64,000 bases of DNA from Diphasiastrum complanatum (GCA_029204225.1 CM055115.1:8142833-8206832), one strand, 5' to 3'. Shown: positions 31,570 to 43,624, counted from the stretch's first letter. The notes: generated from the letters alone by a model not told the origin. Made by a program: numbers and translations.

Positions 31570-32166
31570 ATTAGGCGGCCAAATGTGCAGGTTTTGCCAG
31601 ATTTAGAAGAGATTTGTGGGCGAGTTTGCTTTTGTAGCATTCCAATCAAGTTTCTAGCTAAAAATCTTGTTGATTTATGTGTAGAAATTGGATCTTTGTG
31701 ATCAAAACATCATTTGTATGCATTTCAATTGAAGTAGGGCAAATTCCCTCTGTACTTATCAGAATAAGGAGACAAAAATTGTTTTGGAAAGAGGGAGATG
31801 CAAGATCCAACAAGATCCTATTAGTTTTCCATTCTAGCATATAGTTTTTTGATTCAATTTCTTGCTTCTTCATGTCAAAAACTTCAAAATTGATGTAACC
31901 CTCTGATTTTCAGTTTGCTGAATGATTCAAGAGTGTATTTCAATCTTAGGAGTGAGGGAAAAGCAAGTATATTGAGGTTTGGTCTTGGTTTGATCAAGAA
32001 ATCATAAAACTAGTGGCTAAAATTAAGGAAAAAGTGAGGAAAAGAGAGAAAAAGTAAGGTTTTAGGTTCCAAATCTTTGTGATTTCTTCTTGTGTTTCAT
32101 TTGTTGATTCAAGAGAGTGCTTAGTGCATTGGAACAGGTCAAAGATCAGAGATCAATCATTGCAAC

Positions 32167-35100
32167 ATGGCTACAAATGGAGGCTACATGTTGGAAAGCA
32201 ATGATAGGCTTACCTCCCTCAACTATTCTACTTGGAAAGTAAGGATGGAGTCTTTGCTTGAGATGAATGAGTTGATGGATATTGTTGTAGGTGTGGAGGA
32301 GAGACCTTTGGCACCTCAAGAACAATTGAGGTATGACAAGAGGGCAAAGAAAGCCCTTCACATGATCAAGATGAATGTGACAAATGAGCTTATCAAAGAG
32401 GTTGGTAAGTGCACATCATCTAGTGAAGCTTGGGAAGCCTTGAAGAAGGTTTATGAATCCAAGTCTACTTCTAGAGTGTTGACTTTAAGAAGGCAAATCT
32501 TTTCTTGTATGCAAAAGAAGAGTGAGAATGGACATGCTTTTGTTTTGAGAGTTAAAGCATTGAATGATGAGTTAGCATGCATTAATGATGGCATAAATAA
32601 TGAGGAGCTTGTTCAAGTGATTCTCAATGGCTTGTTGGATGATCATGCTAATCTTGTTCAAAGTTATGCTATCCAAAAATGTTTACCAAGTGTTGGAGAC
32701 TTGCAAGAGGTCTTGTTGGCTGAAGAATTCAGGTTGCAAGCAAGAGTGGGAGCATCTTCTACATCTCAAGGAGGAGAAGAGGAGGCAATGTTCTCTAAAG
32801 GCAAGTTCAAGGGCAAAGGTAAAAGCAATTGGTCTAAAGGGCAAGACCAAGGTGAGCACTCTACTTTTGGCAAAAAGAAGGATAGATCTAAGCTAAAATG
32901 TTTCTATTGTGGAGTCAAAGGGCATTTTGCTAGTGATTGTTTTAAGAAAAAGAGGGATCAAGGGGAAAAGCAAACCAATCTAACTATTGATGAGGGTGGG
33001 GATGAGCTTCTTTCAAATGATGCTTTTGTTATGTCATCTTGCTTGTTGGCTAATCATGGAGACATTGATCCTTGGTGGATTGATAGTGGAGCCACTTCTC
33101 ATATGACATATCATAAAGAGTATTTTTCATCTTTAATGGCATTTGATGGTGATAGGAAGGTAATCTATACCGCAAATGATGGTGAGTGTGCAATCAAGGG
33201 GATTGGCACAATTCCTATTTCACTTTCTACAAATAGGAATATAGAATTGAAAGATGTTTTGCTCATTCCATCCATTACCAAGAACTTACTTAGTGTAAGC
33301 CAAATGCTTGACAAAGGATTCAAAGTTGAGTTTGATGGTGATGCTTGCTTGATCAAAAAGGGGTGTAGTATCATTGCAAAAGGGAAAAGGCAAGGGAAAT
33401 TGTTCAAGCTTGATGCATGTGTTGTTGCTAACCAAGTTGGATGCATGGCAAATGAACAAATGTCAATTCAAGAGGTATGGCATAAAAGGATGGGACATCT
33501 CAACTACAAGGCCTTGGAGGTAATAGCCAAAAAGGAGGTAGTAAGGGGACTTCCCAAGTCTCTTACTTGCTTGAATCATGTTTGTGAAGAATGTGCTTTG
33601 TCTAAATCACATAGATTGCCATATACTAGATCTATATCTAGATCTAAGATGCCTTTTTCTCTCTTGCATTCGGATATTCATGGTGTTACTACAATTAGCA
33701 ATGGAGGTGCTAAGATGTATGTAACTTTCATTGATGATTTTAGTAGATTTTGTTGGGTTTATCTACTAAAGAGCAAGGATGAGGTGTTTGATGTGTTTGT
33801 CAAGTTCAAAGTTGCTATTGAGACTCAATTTACAACCAAAATCAAATGCTTGAGGAGCGACAATGGTGGTGAATACATTTCTAACAAATTCAAAGCCTTT
33901 TGCGATGAGCATGGGATCAAGAGGGAGTACACATGTCCAAGAACACCACAACAAAATGGAGTGGCCGAGAGGAAGAATAGAACCTTGTGTGAGAGTGCAA
34001 AGGCAATGAGATTGAATGCTAATCTTCCTAAACCTTTTTGGAGTGATGCTTTGTTGTGTGCAAATTTCCTATGCAATAGATGGCCAAGTGTTGTATTGGA
34101 AGGAAAAACCCCTTTTGAAGCTTTGTTTGGTACGAAGCCTAATGTCAAGTTTCTAAGAACTTTTGGATGCATTTGCTACTTCAACATTACTCTTGATGAT
34201 AGAACTAAGGAGGATCCATCTTCAAGAAAGGGCATTTTTGTTGGTTATAGTGAAGTAAGCAAAGCATATAGGATTTATGTTCCTTCAATCAAGAAAGTGT
34301 TCACAAGTAGGGATGTCATTTTTGATGAAGGTAACATTCCAAAAGTTGTTTCAAGTGATGATGGTGTTGTTGCAACTAATGTGCTTGATGACAATGGAGT
34401 TGATGACACATTGGATGTGGATGTTGAAGAAGCCTCTTCAAGTCAAATTCCAAGGAGAACTCCAAGGCATAAAGTGAAACCCTCAAGGCTCACTTATGAT
34501 GGCAAAGGTAAGCAAGTGGTGGATGGATCCAACTATGCTTTCCTAACTTCTTTTGATGTACCTTCATGTGTAGATGAAGCAAGGCAAAAAGAGGAATGGA
34601 TCCAAGCAATGGATCTTGAGTTTGAAGCACTTATGAAGAACAACACATGGAGATTGGTGGAGCTTCCAAAGGGCAAAAGTGCAATTGGATGCAAATGGAT
34701 CTTCAAGGTAAAGACAAATCAAGATGGATCTATCAACAAGTTGAAGGCAAGGTTGGTGGCTAAAGGTTATGCTCAAGAGCATGGCATTGACTATGAGGAA
34801 ACCTTTGCACCCGTGGCAAAGATGGTGAGCATAAGAGTAATCATTTCCCTTGCAACTCTTTATGGATGGGATCTTTGGCAATTAGACATTTCTAATGCTT
34901 TCTTGAATGGTGATCTTGAAGAGGAAGTCTACATGGAGCAACCCGAGAGCTATGTTTCTCATAGCAAGCCTAATCATGTGTGTTTTCTACAAAAAAGTTT
35001 GTATGGTCTTAAGCAAGCACCAAGGAGTTGGTATGCTAGGCTTAACTCTTTTCTACTTTCTCAAAACTTCACTATGAGTGAGTATGATCATTCACTTTAC

Positions 35101-36117
35101 TTTAGAATTAGTGCTAATGATGTTACAATCCTTCTAATTTATGTGGATGACATTATTTTAAGTGGAGGGAACAAGGAAGATATAGAAGATATCAAGAAAG
35201 CACTAAAAAAGGAATTTGAAGTGCATGATCTTGGTCTTTTGAGCTATATCTTAGGAATAGAAGTAATTAGAACTTCTCAAATCACTTTTATTTCACAAGA
35301 GAAGTATGCTATTTCTATTCTCAATAGATTTCATATGGTAGATGCAAATCCTATTGATACACCTATGGAATCACATGTAAAGCTAACTATAAGAGGTAAT
35401 GAAAGATCCTTCGAGGACATTACTCTCTATAGGAAGCTAATAGGTTCTCTTATATATCTAACCATCACAAGACCTGATTTATCTTATTGTGTTGGTAAAT
35501 TAAGCCAATTCATGCAAGATCCTAGCATAGAACATTGGAAACTAGGAAAGAGGATCTTGAGATACATCTCGGGAACAAAAGATTTTGGCATTGTTTATAG
35601 AGGCTCATCACCTAACTTATTTGGTTTTTCAGATTCAGATTTTGCAGGAGACCTTATGGATAGAAAATCCATAAATGCACATGCTATTTTCATAGGTGAT
35701 GGAGCTATCTCATGGATGTCGAAGAAACAAGCAACTATATCACTTTCTTCTAGTGAGGCCGAGTACAAAGCTTTGACATCATGCACAAAGGAGATGGTGT
35801 GGATCAAGAGGATGATTATGGAGCTTCATTTGCTGGATTTTTCAGAGAGTCCAATCATCTTTTGTGACAACCTTTCAGCCCAAAGTCTAGCAAGCAATCC
35901 GGTTTTCCATGCAAGGAGCAAACATATCGAGGTGGCTTACCATTTTGTGAGAGAACAAGTGTTGGCAAAAGAGATCAAGCTTGAACATGTCCCATCAAAG
36001 GAATGTGTGGCTGATATCTTTACCAAAGCATTGGGAAAGGACTTATTTTTCAAGCATAGAACAAGTCTTGGTGTACTTTCTAAATCTATGCTAAAACTAG
36101 TTGAAGAGGGAGTGTGA
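32167..36117 (+). CDS. Ty1/copia Gag-Pol polyprotein (Cop-Y), intact
   Basis: 1316 residues in one frame after a 600-base leader. Gag (1-230) begins MATNGGYML; zinc knuckle CFYCGVKGHFASDC (245-258); aspartic protease WIDSGAT (Asp306); GAG-pre-integrase (WHKRMGHLN near 438 and CEECALSK); integrase D503, D565, E601 with spacing D-61-D-35-E; reverse transcriptase with YVDD at 992-995; RNase H with SDSDF (Asp1156/1158), SSSEAEY and FCDN. The stop codon lies inside the first five bases of the 3' LTR. No stop, shift or missing catalytic residue was found. Gag and Pol share one frame without a shift signal, as usual in plant copia. It resembles the Cop-A polyprotein closely, so they are sister families. 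Confidence 0.97.
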   Translation: MATNGGYMLESNDRLTSLNYSTWKVRMESLLEMNELMDIVVGVEERPLAPQEQLRYDKRAKKALHMIKMNVTNELIKEVGKCTSSSEAWEALKKVYESKSTSRVLTLRRQIFSCMQKKSENGHAFVLRVKALNDELACINDGINNEELVQVILNGLLDDHANLVQSYAIQKCLPSVGDLQEVLLAEEFRLQARVGASSTSQGGEEEAMFSKGKFKGKGKSNWSKGQDQGEHSTFGKKKDRSKLKCFYCGVKGHFASDCFKKKRDQGEKQTNLTIDEGGDELLSNDAFVMSSCLLANHGDIDPWWIDSGATSHMTYHKEYFSSLMAFDGDRKVIYTANDGECAIKGIGTIPISLSTNRNIELKDVLLIPSITKNLLSVSQMLDKGFKVEFDGDACLIKKGCSIIAKGKRQGKLFKLDACVVANQVGCMANEQMSIQEVWHKRMGHLNYKALEVIAKKEVVRGLPKSLTCLNHVCEECALSKSHRLPYTRSISRSKMPFSLLHSDIHGVTTISNGGAKMYVTFIDDFSRFCWVYLLKSKDEVFDVFVKFKVAIETQFTTKIKCLRSDNGGEYISNKFKAFCDEHGIKREYTCPRTPQQNGVAERKNRTLCESAKAMRLNANLPKPFWSDALLCANFLCNRWPSVVLEGKTPFEALFGTKPNVKFLRTFGCICYFNITLDDRTKEDPSSRKGIFVGYSEVSKAYRIYVPSIKKVFTSRDVIFDEGNIPKVVSSDDGVVATNVLDDNGVDDTLDVDVEEASSSQIPRRTPRHKVKPSRLTYDGKGKQVVDGSNYAFLTSFDVPSCVDEARQKEEWIQAMDLEFEALMKNNTWRLVELPKGKSAIGCKWIFKVKTNQDGSINKLKARLVAKGYAQEHGIDYEETFAPVAKMVSIRVIISLATLYGWDLWQLDISNAFLNGDLEEEVYMEQPESYVSHSKPNHVCFLQKSLYGLKQAPRSWYARLNSFLLSQNFTMSEYDHSLYFRISANDVTILLIYVDDIILSGGNKEDIEDIKKALKKEFEVHDLGLLSYILGIEVIRTSQITFISQEKYAISILNRFHMVDANPIDTPMESHVKLTIRGNERSFEDITLYRKLIGSLIYLTITRPDLSYCVGKLSQFMQDPSIEHWKLGKRILRYISGTKDFGIVYRGSSPNLFGFSDSDFAGDLMDRKSINAHAIFIGDGAISWMSKKQATISLSSSEAEYKALTSCTKEMVWIKRMIMELHLLDFSESPIIFCDNLSAQSLASNPVFHARSKHIEVAYHFVREQVLAKEIKLEHVPSKECVADIFTKALGKDLFFKHRTSLGVLSKSMLKLVEEGV

Positions 36118-36765
36118 AAAATTGTCAACTAGTAGTATTTTCCTAACTTGAGATTTTGTAGGCCTATGGCCAAATAAAAGTTAGAGATAGGTTCATACAT
36201 GTATGTAGAGGCCCAAAGTATGTGTACACTACTTTTGAGGTCACATTAATTAGAGGAGGTCGAGTGTGGAGCTCTTCTATTGGCTCATAATTTGGTGCAT
36301 TCCTATTTGACCAAATTTCTAGGTATATGGGTGAATCCTATTGGACCCCAATTTTAGCCTATCATAAGACAAGTGGCCAAGAGGCACTATGGCTGCTATA
36401 AATAGCCATCTCCACGAGTATGTACACATCTCATTTTCATTCTATTGAATGAATGTTATGCTCTTTGAAGATCCATCTTCTTCTCTCTCACTTTTTTGTT
36501 CATATCTTGCATTCTAGCCACTAGAATTGTGATTTCTTTGTTGCTATGGCTTCACACGTGTGAAATGCAGGTTGTAGGCTCTGAAGTACGGACAGGGACA
36601 ACAAGTTTCTGTTTGTGGAAGCTTATGATCAGATTTTGATGTTTAGTTGATGTTTAGTATGCTTAACATCACAATTTCTATCATTTTTTCAATCTAGATG
36701 TGCATAACTTCCATGGCCAAGATCTTTATGAAACTTTAGCATCTTTTGGATCTGAGTTTTTCACA
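36113..36765 (+). repeat. Cop-Y 3' LTR
   Basis: Same length as the 5' LTR with a single visible difference. TATA box at 36397-36404, palindrome TTCACACGTGTGAA at 36551-36564. It is followed directly by the second AGAGA. Confidence 0.95.
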
Positions 36766-36770
36766 AGAGA

Positions 36771-38520
36771 CAGCAAAGTTCCTTCGATCGGAGCTTTGAG
36801 GAAGATTAGAATGATCGTCTAAGGTGAATTTTGGGGAGAAAGTTCACGGAGAAATTGCTCAAAACAATGTATTGCTTCATAAAGTGGGACATAAAGTTGG
36901 TCGGAACTCTCTGAGTACTCTGTCAATTGGGGAGCGGAGCGTAACAAAATGGGCTACAAGGTAGTGGTAACTCAGAATTGAGTGGATTTTGAAATCATTT
37001 AAAGTGGGAGGAGAAAGCGGCGGTTCAGGGAACTAGCCATGGTGGCTTAGTTTTTGGACAAAATGGAAAGGCACAGATCTTTCTTCATACTCTACGAATT
37101 TGAATACTATAAATTGCTACCTAGCATTAAGTGAAAAAGGCCAAGTGATTGCTAGAAGGGCATGATCAGCCATGAAACAATCTGTGAGCAATTGTCCATC
37201 TTTCAGCTATATAAAAAATAACATCTAGGGTTTACATAGGAAAGTGTTGGATCTTTCCACATATAGAAGCCTTTTGGATTTGTAAAGCCACAAAGCTGGG
37301 CGCCATAGTGCTATGGAATCAATGCCTAGAGGCCATGAGCAGCTATGAAGGGTTGGAAGAACTGCCATCTCTGAGTTATGGAGATTTTGTTTGAGCTGGG
37401 ATTTTTCCAGGCAAAAACCATTATTCCCTTTCTGTAGAGAACAAAATTTGGACTTGTAAATGGTTGTATGGAGGCGCCCTAGCCAAGCGAGGCTAATGGT
37501 AGAGGGCCATGCGCAGTTGTGGACTGTCCAACAAGCTATAGCGGGGGCGGCCATAGCTAGCATAAGGAGCTAGAAGAAAGCAGCAAAGAAGAAGAAAGGA
37601 GGAGATGTTAGCTCGCAGGCCAGCGTACTCGTCCATTCAAGGTGGTTGTGTAGCGGTTTGAGGTGTATCACAACTATAAAAAGTGGGCTTCAGCATGGAA
37701 AGAGCATTGAAACCCTTGGATATGGCCAAGTATCAATCAATGGCCAGGATTGATATCTCAAGGAGCAATCTGGACTGTAAAAAGTAGATGCACCGTCAGA
37801 TGATGGGTAAAATGGCTCGAAGGGCATAGAAGTGCAAAGGACACATCTTCTTCATTTAAAGTTTCATCATGAATTTGAGTGAAGGGAACCGAAGTTCAGA
37901 GTGGACTTTACTTCATTAAAAATCTTCATTTTGAAGGTACAATTCATTTTTTCAAGGCATTTTGGTTTTGGGCCTAACTAAGGCTAGAAGGTAGTTATTT
38001 GGGCTATCCCTGGGCCAAAATGACCACTGAAACTAGCTACTCAGAGCCAATGGATAGAGCGACATCACAAAGCAGGGAGAAACATGTTTTGCGGGGTTCT
38101 AGTCACCATTCCATCAAGCGGAGTGCAGGTGACCTAGTGATGGGCTACATCACTATTTGGGTATCATAGGGCCAAATTTGGAGCAATTTTTGGCTGGTGA
38201 AACCTGCTACAACGTGGTACAATGAGGCAATATCGCTTCAAAATCATTATTACTTACTTCTAATAGGGTAACAGGGTATTTGGAAGTATAAAATGTGGTA
38301 TGGGGATGAATGATAGCGGAATTGTGTGGAGAGAGCTAGTTTTGGCAACGGAAGTGCAGTTTTGCTCAGTGGTTACACAGATGCAAGTTGGGCAAGAGAT
38401 GTAGAATCTCGTAAATCCACTTCCGGATTTACGTTCTTTTTCAACAATGGTCCAGTTTCTTGGAACAGTCGCAAGCAATCTTCGATAACTCTATCTTTCA
38501 CTAAATCAGAGTATATCGTA
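36771..38520 (+). repeat. LARD-like internal region; long repeat copy 2 from 37106
   Basis: This continues the element started at 30311. Bases 36771-37105 are unique here. From 37106 the sequence pairs with 1-1345. No protein frame is conserved between the copies; the 37225-37563 minus frame is broken in the other copy. The right end holds the RNase H scrap. An eroded or captured copia C piece seems to have joined a non-coding element before duplication. Confidence 0.65.
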
Positions 38521-38672
38521 GCCTCTCAAGCTACAAAGGTTGCAGTACTGTAGAACACAAGATATGACAGCAAATATTTTTACCAAAGCATTAAGTTTGC
38601 AAGCACACCGAAAATTCTATGTAGAACTAAGTTTGAAGGTCAAGACATTCAAGGATTCAGATTAAGGAGGAG
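38326..38672 (+). pseudogene. Copia family C RNase H and 3' end remnant
   Basis: SGYTDASWARDVESRKSTSG to SEYIVASQATKV (38360-38545), then a deletion, then MTANIFTKALSLQAHRKF (38571-38625), and the terminal purine tract attaaggaggag before the LTR at 38673. Relative to 59444-60022, the stretch with the last catalytic Asp (CDNQSAI) is deleted. Confidence 0.8.
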
Positions 38673-39850
38673 TGTTGGATTATTCTCCTTCTTACTAATT
38701 GACTGATCGGTTTTAATCTTCATCTATTGTTTATCCAGTTCTGCAAATTTTCCCGTGTTTATACAGTCTACAGAATTACATGTGTTTTTACATAGTCTGC
38801 AGAAATACATGGAGTTTGAAACAGTGTCGCATTTTTCGCCTATCAGAAATCCCTTGTAAAAATGCAGTGTCGTCTTTTTTGCATTTTTCGCATGACAGGA
38901 ATCACGAGTAAAAATGCAATGTCACATTTTTAACATTTTGCTAAGTGCCTCAAATGTTAAGGAAATGAATCTGGCAAAGTGTGAGGCAACCCGAAATCAA
39001 ATTTAAGGGTATTGTCGCATTTTTCGTATTTTTTGCAAAAATTTGACACTGTCGCCTTTTTGCGACACCTTCGCTTGTGGCAATTTTAGTTCATTTCTGC
39101 AGAGTTGCAGTTCTAGTTCGTTTATGCAGACAGACTGTTTACGGCCAATTTCCACCACTTATTTGCAATCGATGACAAGGAACCGGATGTATGCCAGCGG
39201 ACACCAGCCAACTGGCAATCACATTTGACAACCTAATTGCTTCGTATATATATAGCTGTTCATATTCATACATTTTCAATCATCAAGTTGAAGATGTGAA
39301 AAGGCTGAGTGTTATCACACGACACTTCCTACGCTCTTATCAAGCAAATCATTCACAATCAGAAAGTATTGTAGTTAGCTCTCTATCAAGCTTTCAAGCT
39401 TGAACTCTCTTGAGCATTCTATCTCAGTCTTTTAGAGATTTATTTTAGAGTTGCTATTGCGCTACTGCTTATCAGCAGAGCTGTTTATTATCAGACTTAT
39501 TCTCAGTCACTCAGAGATAGCTTAGAGTGCGCGGTTTCTATCCGCTATTGTCTTGCACTCATTAGCATCTAATTTTGTTTTTCTGAATCAATACAATCTT
39601 TTTATTACATTCAGTATATGTTAGAATGCATGCATCTCTGTATTGCTTTTGTAGCTAATAGAAATTGTCTGAGAATTCAGTACTTTAAGTCTGGCTACGT
39701 AATCATTTAGTATCTAGCGATTTCAGAGTTAGTTGCTAAAGATTGAACGTGATTTTCATCACTACTGCTTTGTTCAATTTTTGATAGGCGTAGTCATGCA
39801 TTGGAAGTAGGAAGTTTTTTCGCTGCAATTTATCTATCCTATTTTTGACA
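38673..39850 (+). mobile_element. Copia family C 3' LTR (1.18 kb)
   Basis: TGTTGGATTATTCTCC to TATTTTTGACA, preceded by polypurine tract. Full-length match to 10089-11269. It contains the gtcgcatttttcgc word several times in 38820-39070, and tatatatag near 39245 as the likely TATA element. Confidence 0.92.
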
Positions 39851-41100
39851 CCCATTGGCCACTCACTAGTGTATGCTTGGTTGTAAGATTAGTAGCAGAA
39901 TGCTGCCAAAGTGACATATCTCTCCTATTGAGCATTGATGGGTAAATCCATAGCTGGGGGGGCTAGATCCATAAGATCTAGGTTTGGTTGGGTTGGTTTG
40001 TCCACCATTCATTTCCCTTTGGTTCTATATATTTCAACATACTAGTATTTGATCCTCAGTGGAGATCTTCGTACAATGAATCTTCAATATTTAAGATTAG
40101 TGAAATAAATATTTTTTATCCTTTACTTTCCACTTTAGAAGTGCTTGTTGATCTGTTAGAGGTTTTTCCTCCATACCTTCTAGGACTTCCCATAACTCTT
40201 TAGCTAGTAAGATGACTCTCATGTGGTAATTACTTCCATTTATTTTGTCAATAAATGACATTGTATTGTTGGAGGAATCTATTTGTAGATAATATTGAAA
40301 AGTAGTATGAAATGTTGTCATTGCTTTTCTCAATCTATGACGGTTCCAAACAGTAACATACCATGTTAGAAGATAAATAGGATAGAATTTAGGGATTCAC
40401 ATAAATGATTAATATGACACTATTTTTATCTATGATATTGCAACACATTTTATGACATCATGCATCATATTTTGCAAAAGCTTACGACAGTCTAAGTATT
40501 TAATTATCATAAGGAATGGAGAAATTGCATTGGCAAGCCAGAGCAGCATTTCATCAAAATACACAACACAGTGGAACATCTCAAAAAAATAGTTACATCA
40601 TCCAGCTATTTCAATGGTTCTACAGACGTGTTCAAATCCGATACAAAACTAGATCAGCAAATTATCAGAAATTCAGAAAGGCATGCAAATTTATAGATGA
40701 AAATAATATTGATGCAAGACTCAACCCATAGTAATTTTCATGATATCAGACAAAAAGAGTATACGTATTACATGGCATCATTTCAAGTATTGCACGACAA
40801 AATTATTGTTTCTCTTTATCTTTAATGATCAGCTTTGTTGTGTGGTCATGAAGAAATTTTTTTCTATCATGTGGATCTAGAAAGTCAATGGATCTTCTTT
40901 TGCTCAAGTCTATGTATCCGGAGAAAACAGCGAAGGAGGAAGACCTTTTAGGAACTTCCTCAACTACATAGCCAAATACTTTTATGACAATGTCTCTCTT
41001 CGCAAAAATAATTTTATATGTATTCTGAGGGTATTTATGCCCGTTCAAAAAATATGATAACGCTTTAATTGCCATTATTATTGTCGCAACATCTAAAGCA
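39851..41100 (-). pseudogene. Scraps including a copia Gag N-terminus
   Basis: At 40290-40100 on the minus strand the frame reads MSFIDKINGSNYH, then LAKELWEVLEGMEEKP, a copia Gag start of a family not otherwise seen here. The remainder of the interval has short frames (40516-40731 plus, 40803-41075 minus) that I do not recognise. No LTR or primer site is next to the Gag piece. Confidence 0.55.
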
Positions 41101-41108
41101 AATTTGCT

Positions 41109-41345
41109 ATGATGCTTAGAGGTTTTCTAGGACACGTAGGATATTATCGTAGAATAATTAAGGATTATGCCATAGTAGTAGCTCCTTTAACAAGTTTATT
41201 AAAAAAATTTGTTGAGTGTCATTGGTCACAAGACCATCAGCAAGCTTTTGATAAGTTAAAACAGTCATTAGCAGAAGCAACTAGAGTTAGACCTCCAAAT
41301 TGGACTAAAAATTTCCATGTACTTGTTTTTTTTCGTCATACATTT
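41109..41345 (+). pseudogene. Gypsy RT thumb/connection fragment
   Basis: LRGFLGHVGYYRRIIKDYAI followed by APLTSLLKK and HQQAFDKLKQSLAEA is the standard gypsy segment just after the RT palm. Catalytic boxes are missing on the left and RNase H on the right, where an A-rich run begins. Confidence 0.85.
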
Positions 41346-41900
41346 TAACAAAAAAAAAAAGACAATCTTAGCTATCAATATCATATACATTGTTTCATAG
41401 ATTGTATATATTATTTATTTTTGTAGTCCAATACTCATAAATATCGAGCTGAACTTTTGTGAACTGAGCGAATCATTTGTGTATTTTGTTTATTTTTCAT
41501 TTATTTATGTTTTTTAGGATAGATACTTTATTGTTAAGTCTGTACCTTCAAAATGAAGGACATGCTTTCATTAAATATTTGTCTAATCTGCCGATATATC
41601 ATCTGTATGTTGAAATCTAAATTGTGCGGCAAAAAAAAATGGTGGGCTCCGACGATGCCAATTCCAAATCCTTCCACTTATTCCTACGCAACATTGGTTC
41701 ATAATATGGATCTACGGGCAATAGGAAAGGGCTGGCCACATAATAAATTCTGGCGTTTTCTCAAAAACTGTAACTCTCTAAGCTGGCTGCTCTCCCAATG
41801 CGGGTATTTTATCCAATTCTTTGTCGGCCTCTATTTCAGAGGTCTTAAACTTGAGGATCCAACCACCACGCGAGGACTCATGAGAATGTTGCGCTAAAAA
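41346..41900. other. Unassigned stretch beside gypsy scraps
   Basis: Frame 41553-41897 (plus) is open but carries no recognised domain. The sequence lies between oppositely oriented gypsy RT and gag pieces and is probably decayed retroelement DNA. Confidence 0.3.
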
Positions 41901-41903
41901 GCT

Positions 41904-42905
41904 CTAGATCTGGTCCTCGACACTGATTGGTCTTCTGAACAATGGTGTGGTCCTTGATGAAGATGGACCTAGTTGCATTGCCTGTGGAACTGGCTGTTCT
42001 TCTGCAACTTCAGGGGCTCTACCTTGGTCCATGCCCGAATCCAACCCTGTATTCATAAGTGCGTCAGCTTGGTGCGGAGGAGAGACCTGCGACATGACCA
42101 AAACTAGAATTTGAGGCCCTGCTTCCAACACCTGAGCGGTAGTCTTTTCATATTCGTTGATGATTGCTTTGGCCTTTGCCAACTCAGTTGAAGCTGCACC
42201 CTTGAATCTGTCAAAGCGGCCTTGGAATCCTTGAAGGGCCACTTTATAAGTTTCAACCTTTTTAAACAAATATGCGATTTTTGTCGGAGTTATCCGATGA
42301 TTAGGTATTTGCATAGTAGATACGCAATACGCTCAAGGGTGGTCACACCCAATTCACCTTGGAGACGATGTCGTAGTAGTCTGCCCTGGTGTATAAGGCA
42401 ACATACTGTTATTTGGCTCATCATCTAAATCTTCATCTTCCTCCCGAATTGCATCATCCATAGCATTTTGCAAGAGTGCATACTCATTATGGCGTTTCAG
42501 CTCACGTCTGATCCGTTTAGGTAGATCTGACAAAAACCACATAATCATGGCATTTTCGTTAATCAGTTCAGGTTCACACTCAGATCTGAGGCGTTTCACC
42601 CGTTTAATGTAATCTCGAACCATTTTTCTCTTTCCCATTTTAATTTTACTTAAAAGTAGGAAAGGGTCTTCCATAAACTTCTATGGTTTGAACCGTGTGA
42701 TAAGGGCTCATTTAACAACTTCCCAATCTGTACGTTCAGTTTCATCTTGATTATAGTACCAATCTTGTGCTGCGTCTGTTAAGGCCATAAAAAACAGCTT
42801 AAGTTTATCTTGAGGATAAATCGCGCCATAAACTTCACAGGATTCAGCACAGATATGAAGAAATCTAACTGGATCTGTTAATTCATTATATTTGGGTAGA
42901 TCCAA
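41904..42905 (-). pseudogene. Gypsy Gag pseudogene
   Basis: On the minus strand a frame from MDLPKYNELTDPVRFLHICA (42905) continues with FMALTDAAQDWYYN and, after a break near 42690, IKMGKRKMVRDYIKRVKRL and a helix-rich segment to 42354. This is the retrotransposon gag capsid domain (W..F/..A..W pattern) of gypsy elements. A second frame 42314-41904 may be its Glu/Gln-rich continuation. At least one stop or shift separates the pieces. Protease and RT do not follow, and the nearby RT scrap is on the other strand. Confidence 0.8.
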
Positions 42906-43624
42906 ACCGGGTGCTCTTCTAACAATAATTGGATTGACTTCCTAGGGGAGCAGCTCCAGGGGAAGCCAACTTTATAAACTTAGATCAAGTAGACAATGAG
43001 ATTGGATCTAGATTTCTCAATCAAACACTATCTTATATTACATCTGCCAAAAATATTCCACTTTCAAAAATCTGATTTCTATATCGTGAAAAAGATTTCG
43101 AAATTCAATCAATCGACACTTTTTAAAAATGAAAAAGTTCTCAGAATTCAAATCAGAATATATTAGATTGGATTCAAATTTTGACAGAGAGTTGATTTGG
43201 AAAATCAAAACCAAAAAATAGGATTGACGAAGGTTCCCTAGGCGAAGATTGGCTCAGCAAAGGTTCAACAGTGCTATTTTGAAAAAACTCTCTGATCGAC
43301 TTTTCTGACAATTTTTCAAGTAATAACCTTTGCCGACCTCTCAGATGAAAGATCTGACACAAATAAAACTATGGAAAACCGGACGAAGGTTTCTGACACA
43401 AGACAATACAGTTTTTGTAGTTGGACGAGGGTAAAAATCAAGATTTTCTATGATCTGGACAAGAAGAATCTTCGCCGATCTCAAAAATAGTATTTTACTA
43501 TGAATAGAATGTTTTGAAAACTTGACGAAGGTTTTGGCAAAGGATCAAGAGTAATACTGATATTTTTGTAAAAAAGTGATTTTTTTGGCAAAAAATACGG
43601 CAATATGACAACTGATCTTAGTTA
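42906..43624 (-). other. Probable gypsy leader with repeated gacgaagg words
   Basis: Lies 5' of the gypsy gag on the minus strand. It is rich in the short word gacgaagg and variants (near 43223, 43385, 43423, 43522) spaced 40-110 bases apart. No frame is recognised. It may be leader or LTR of the gag element. Confidence 0.35.

Larger units (their letters stand above)
30905..36765 (+). mobile_element. Cop-Y: complete, very young Ty1/copia element
   Basis: 5861 bp. Identical-length LTRs (653 bp, 30905-31557 and 36113-36765) differ, by eye, at one position (G at 31393, A at 36601). The target-site duplication AGAGA is perfect (30900-30904 and 36766-36770). Primer site TGGTATCAGAGC follows the 5' LTR and a polypurine tract gaagagggag (36103-36112) precedes the 3' LTR. 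The polyprotein frame is intact. All parts needed for an autonomous copia element are visible, and the near-identical LTRs mean insertion is recent on an evolutionary scale. Confidence 0.97.

Noticed and set aside
30905-36765. Possible envelope-like third gene in Cop-Y
   Set aside because: The polyprotein stop lies inside the 3' LTR, leaving no room for another frame.
41553-41897. 114-codon frame next to gypsy scraps
   Set aside because: No retroelement or host domain recognised; reported only as an unassigned stretch.
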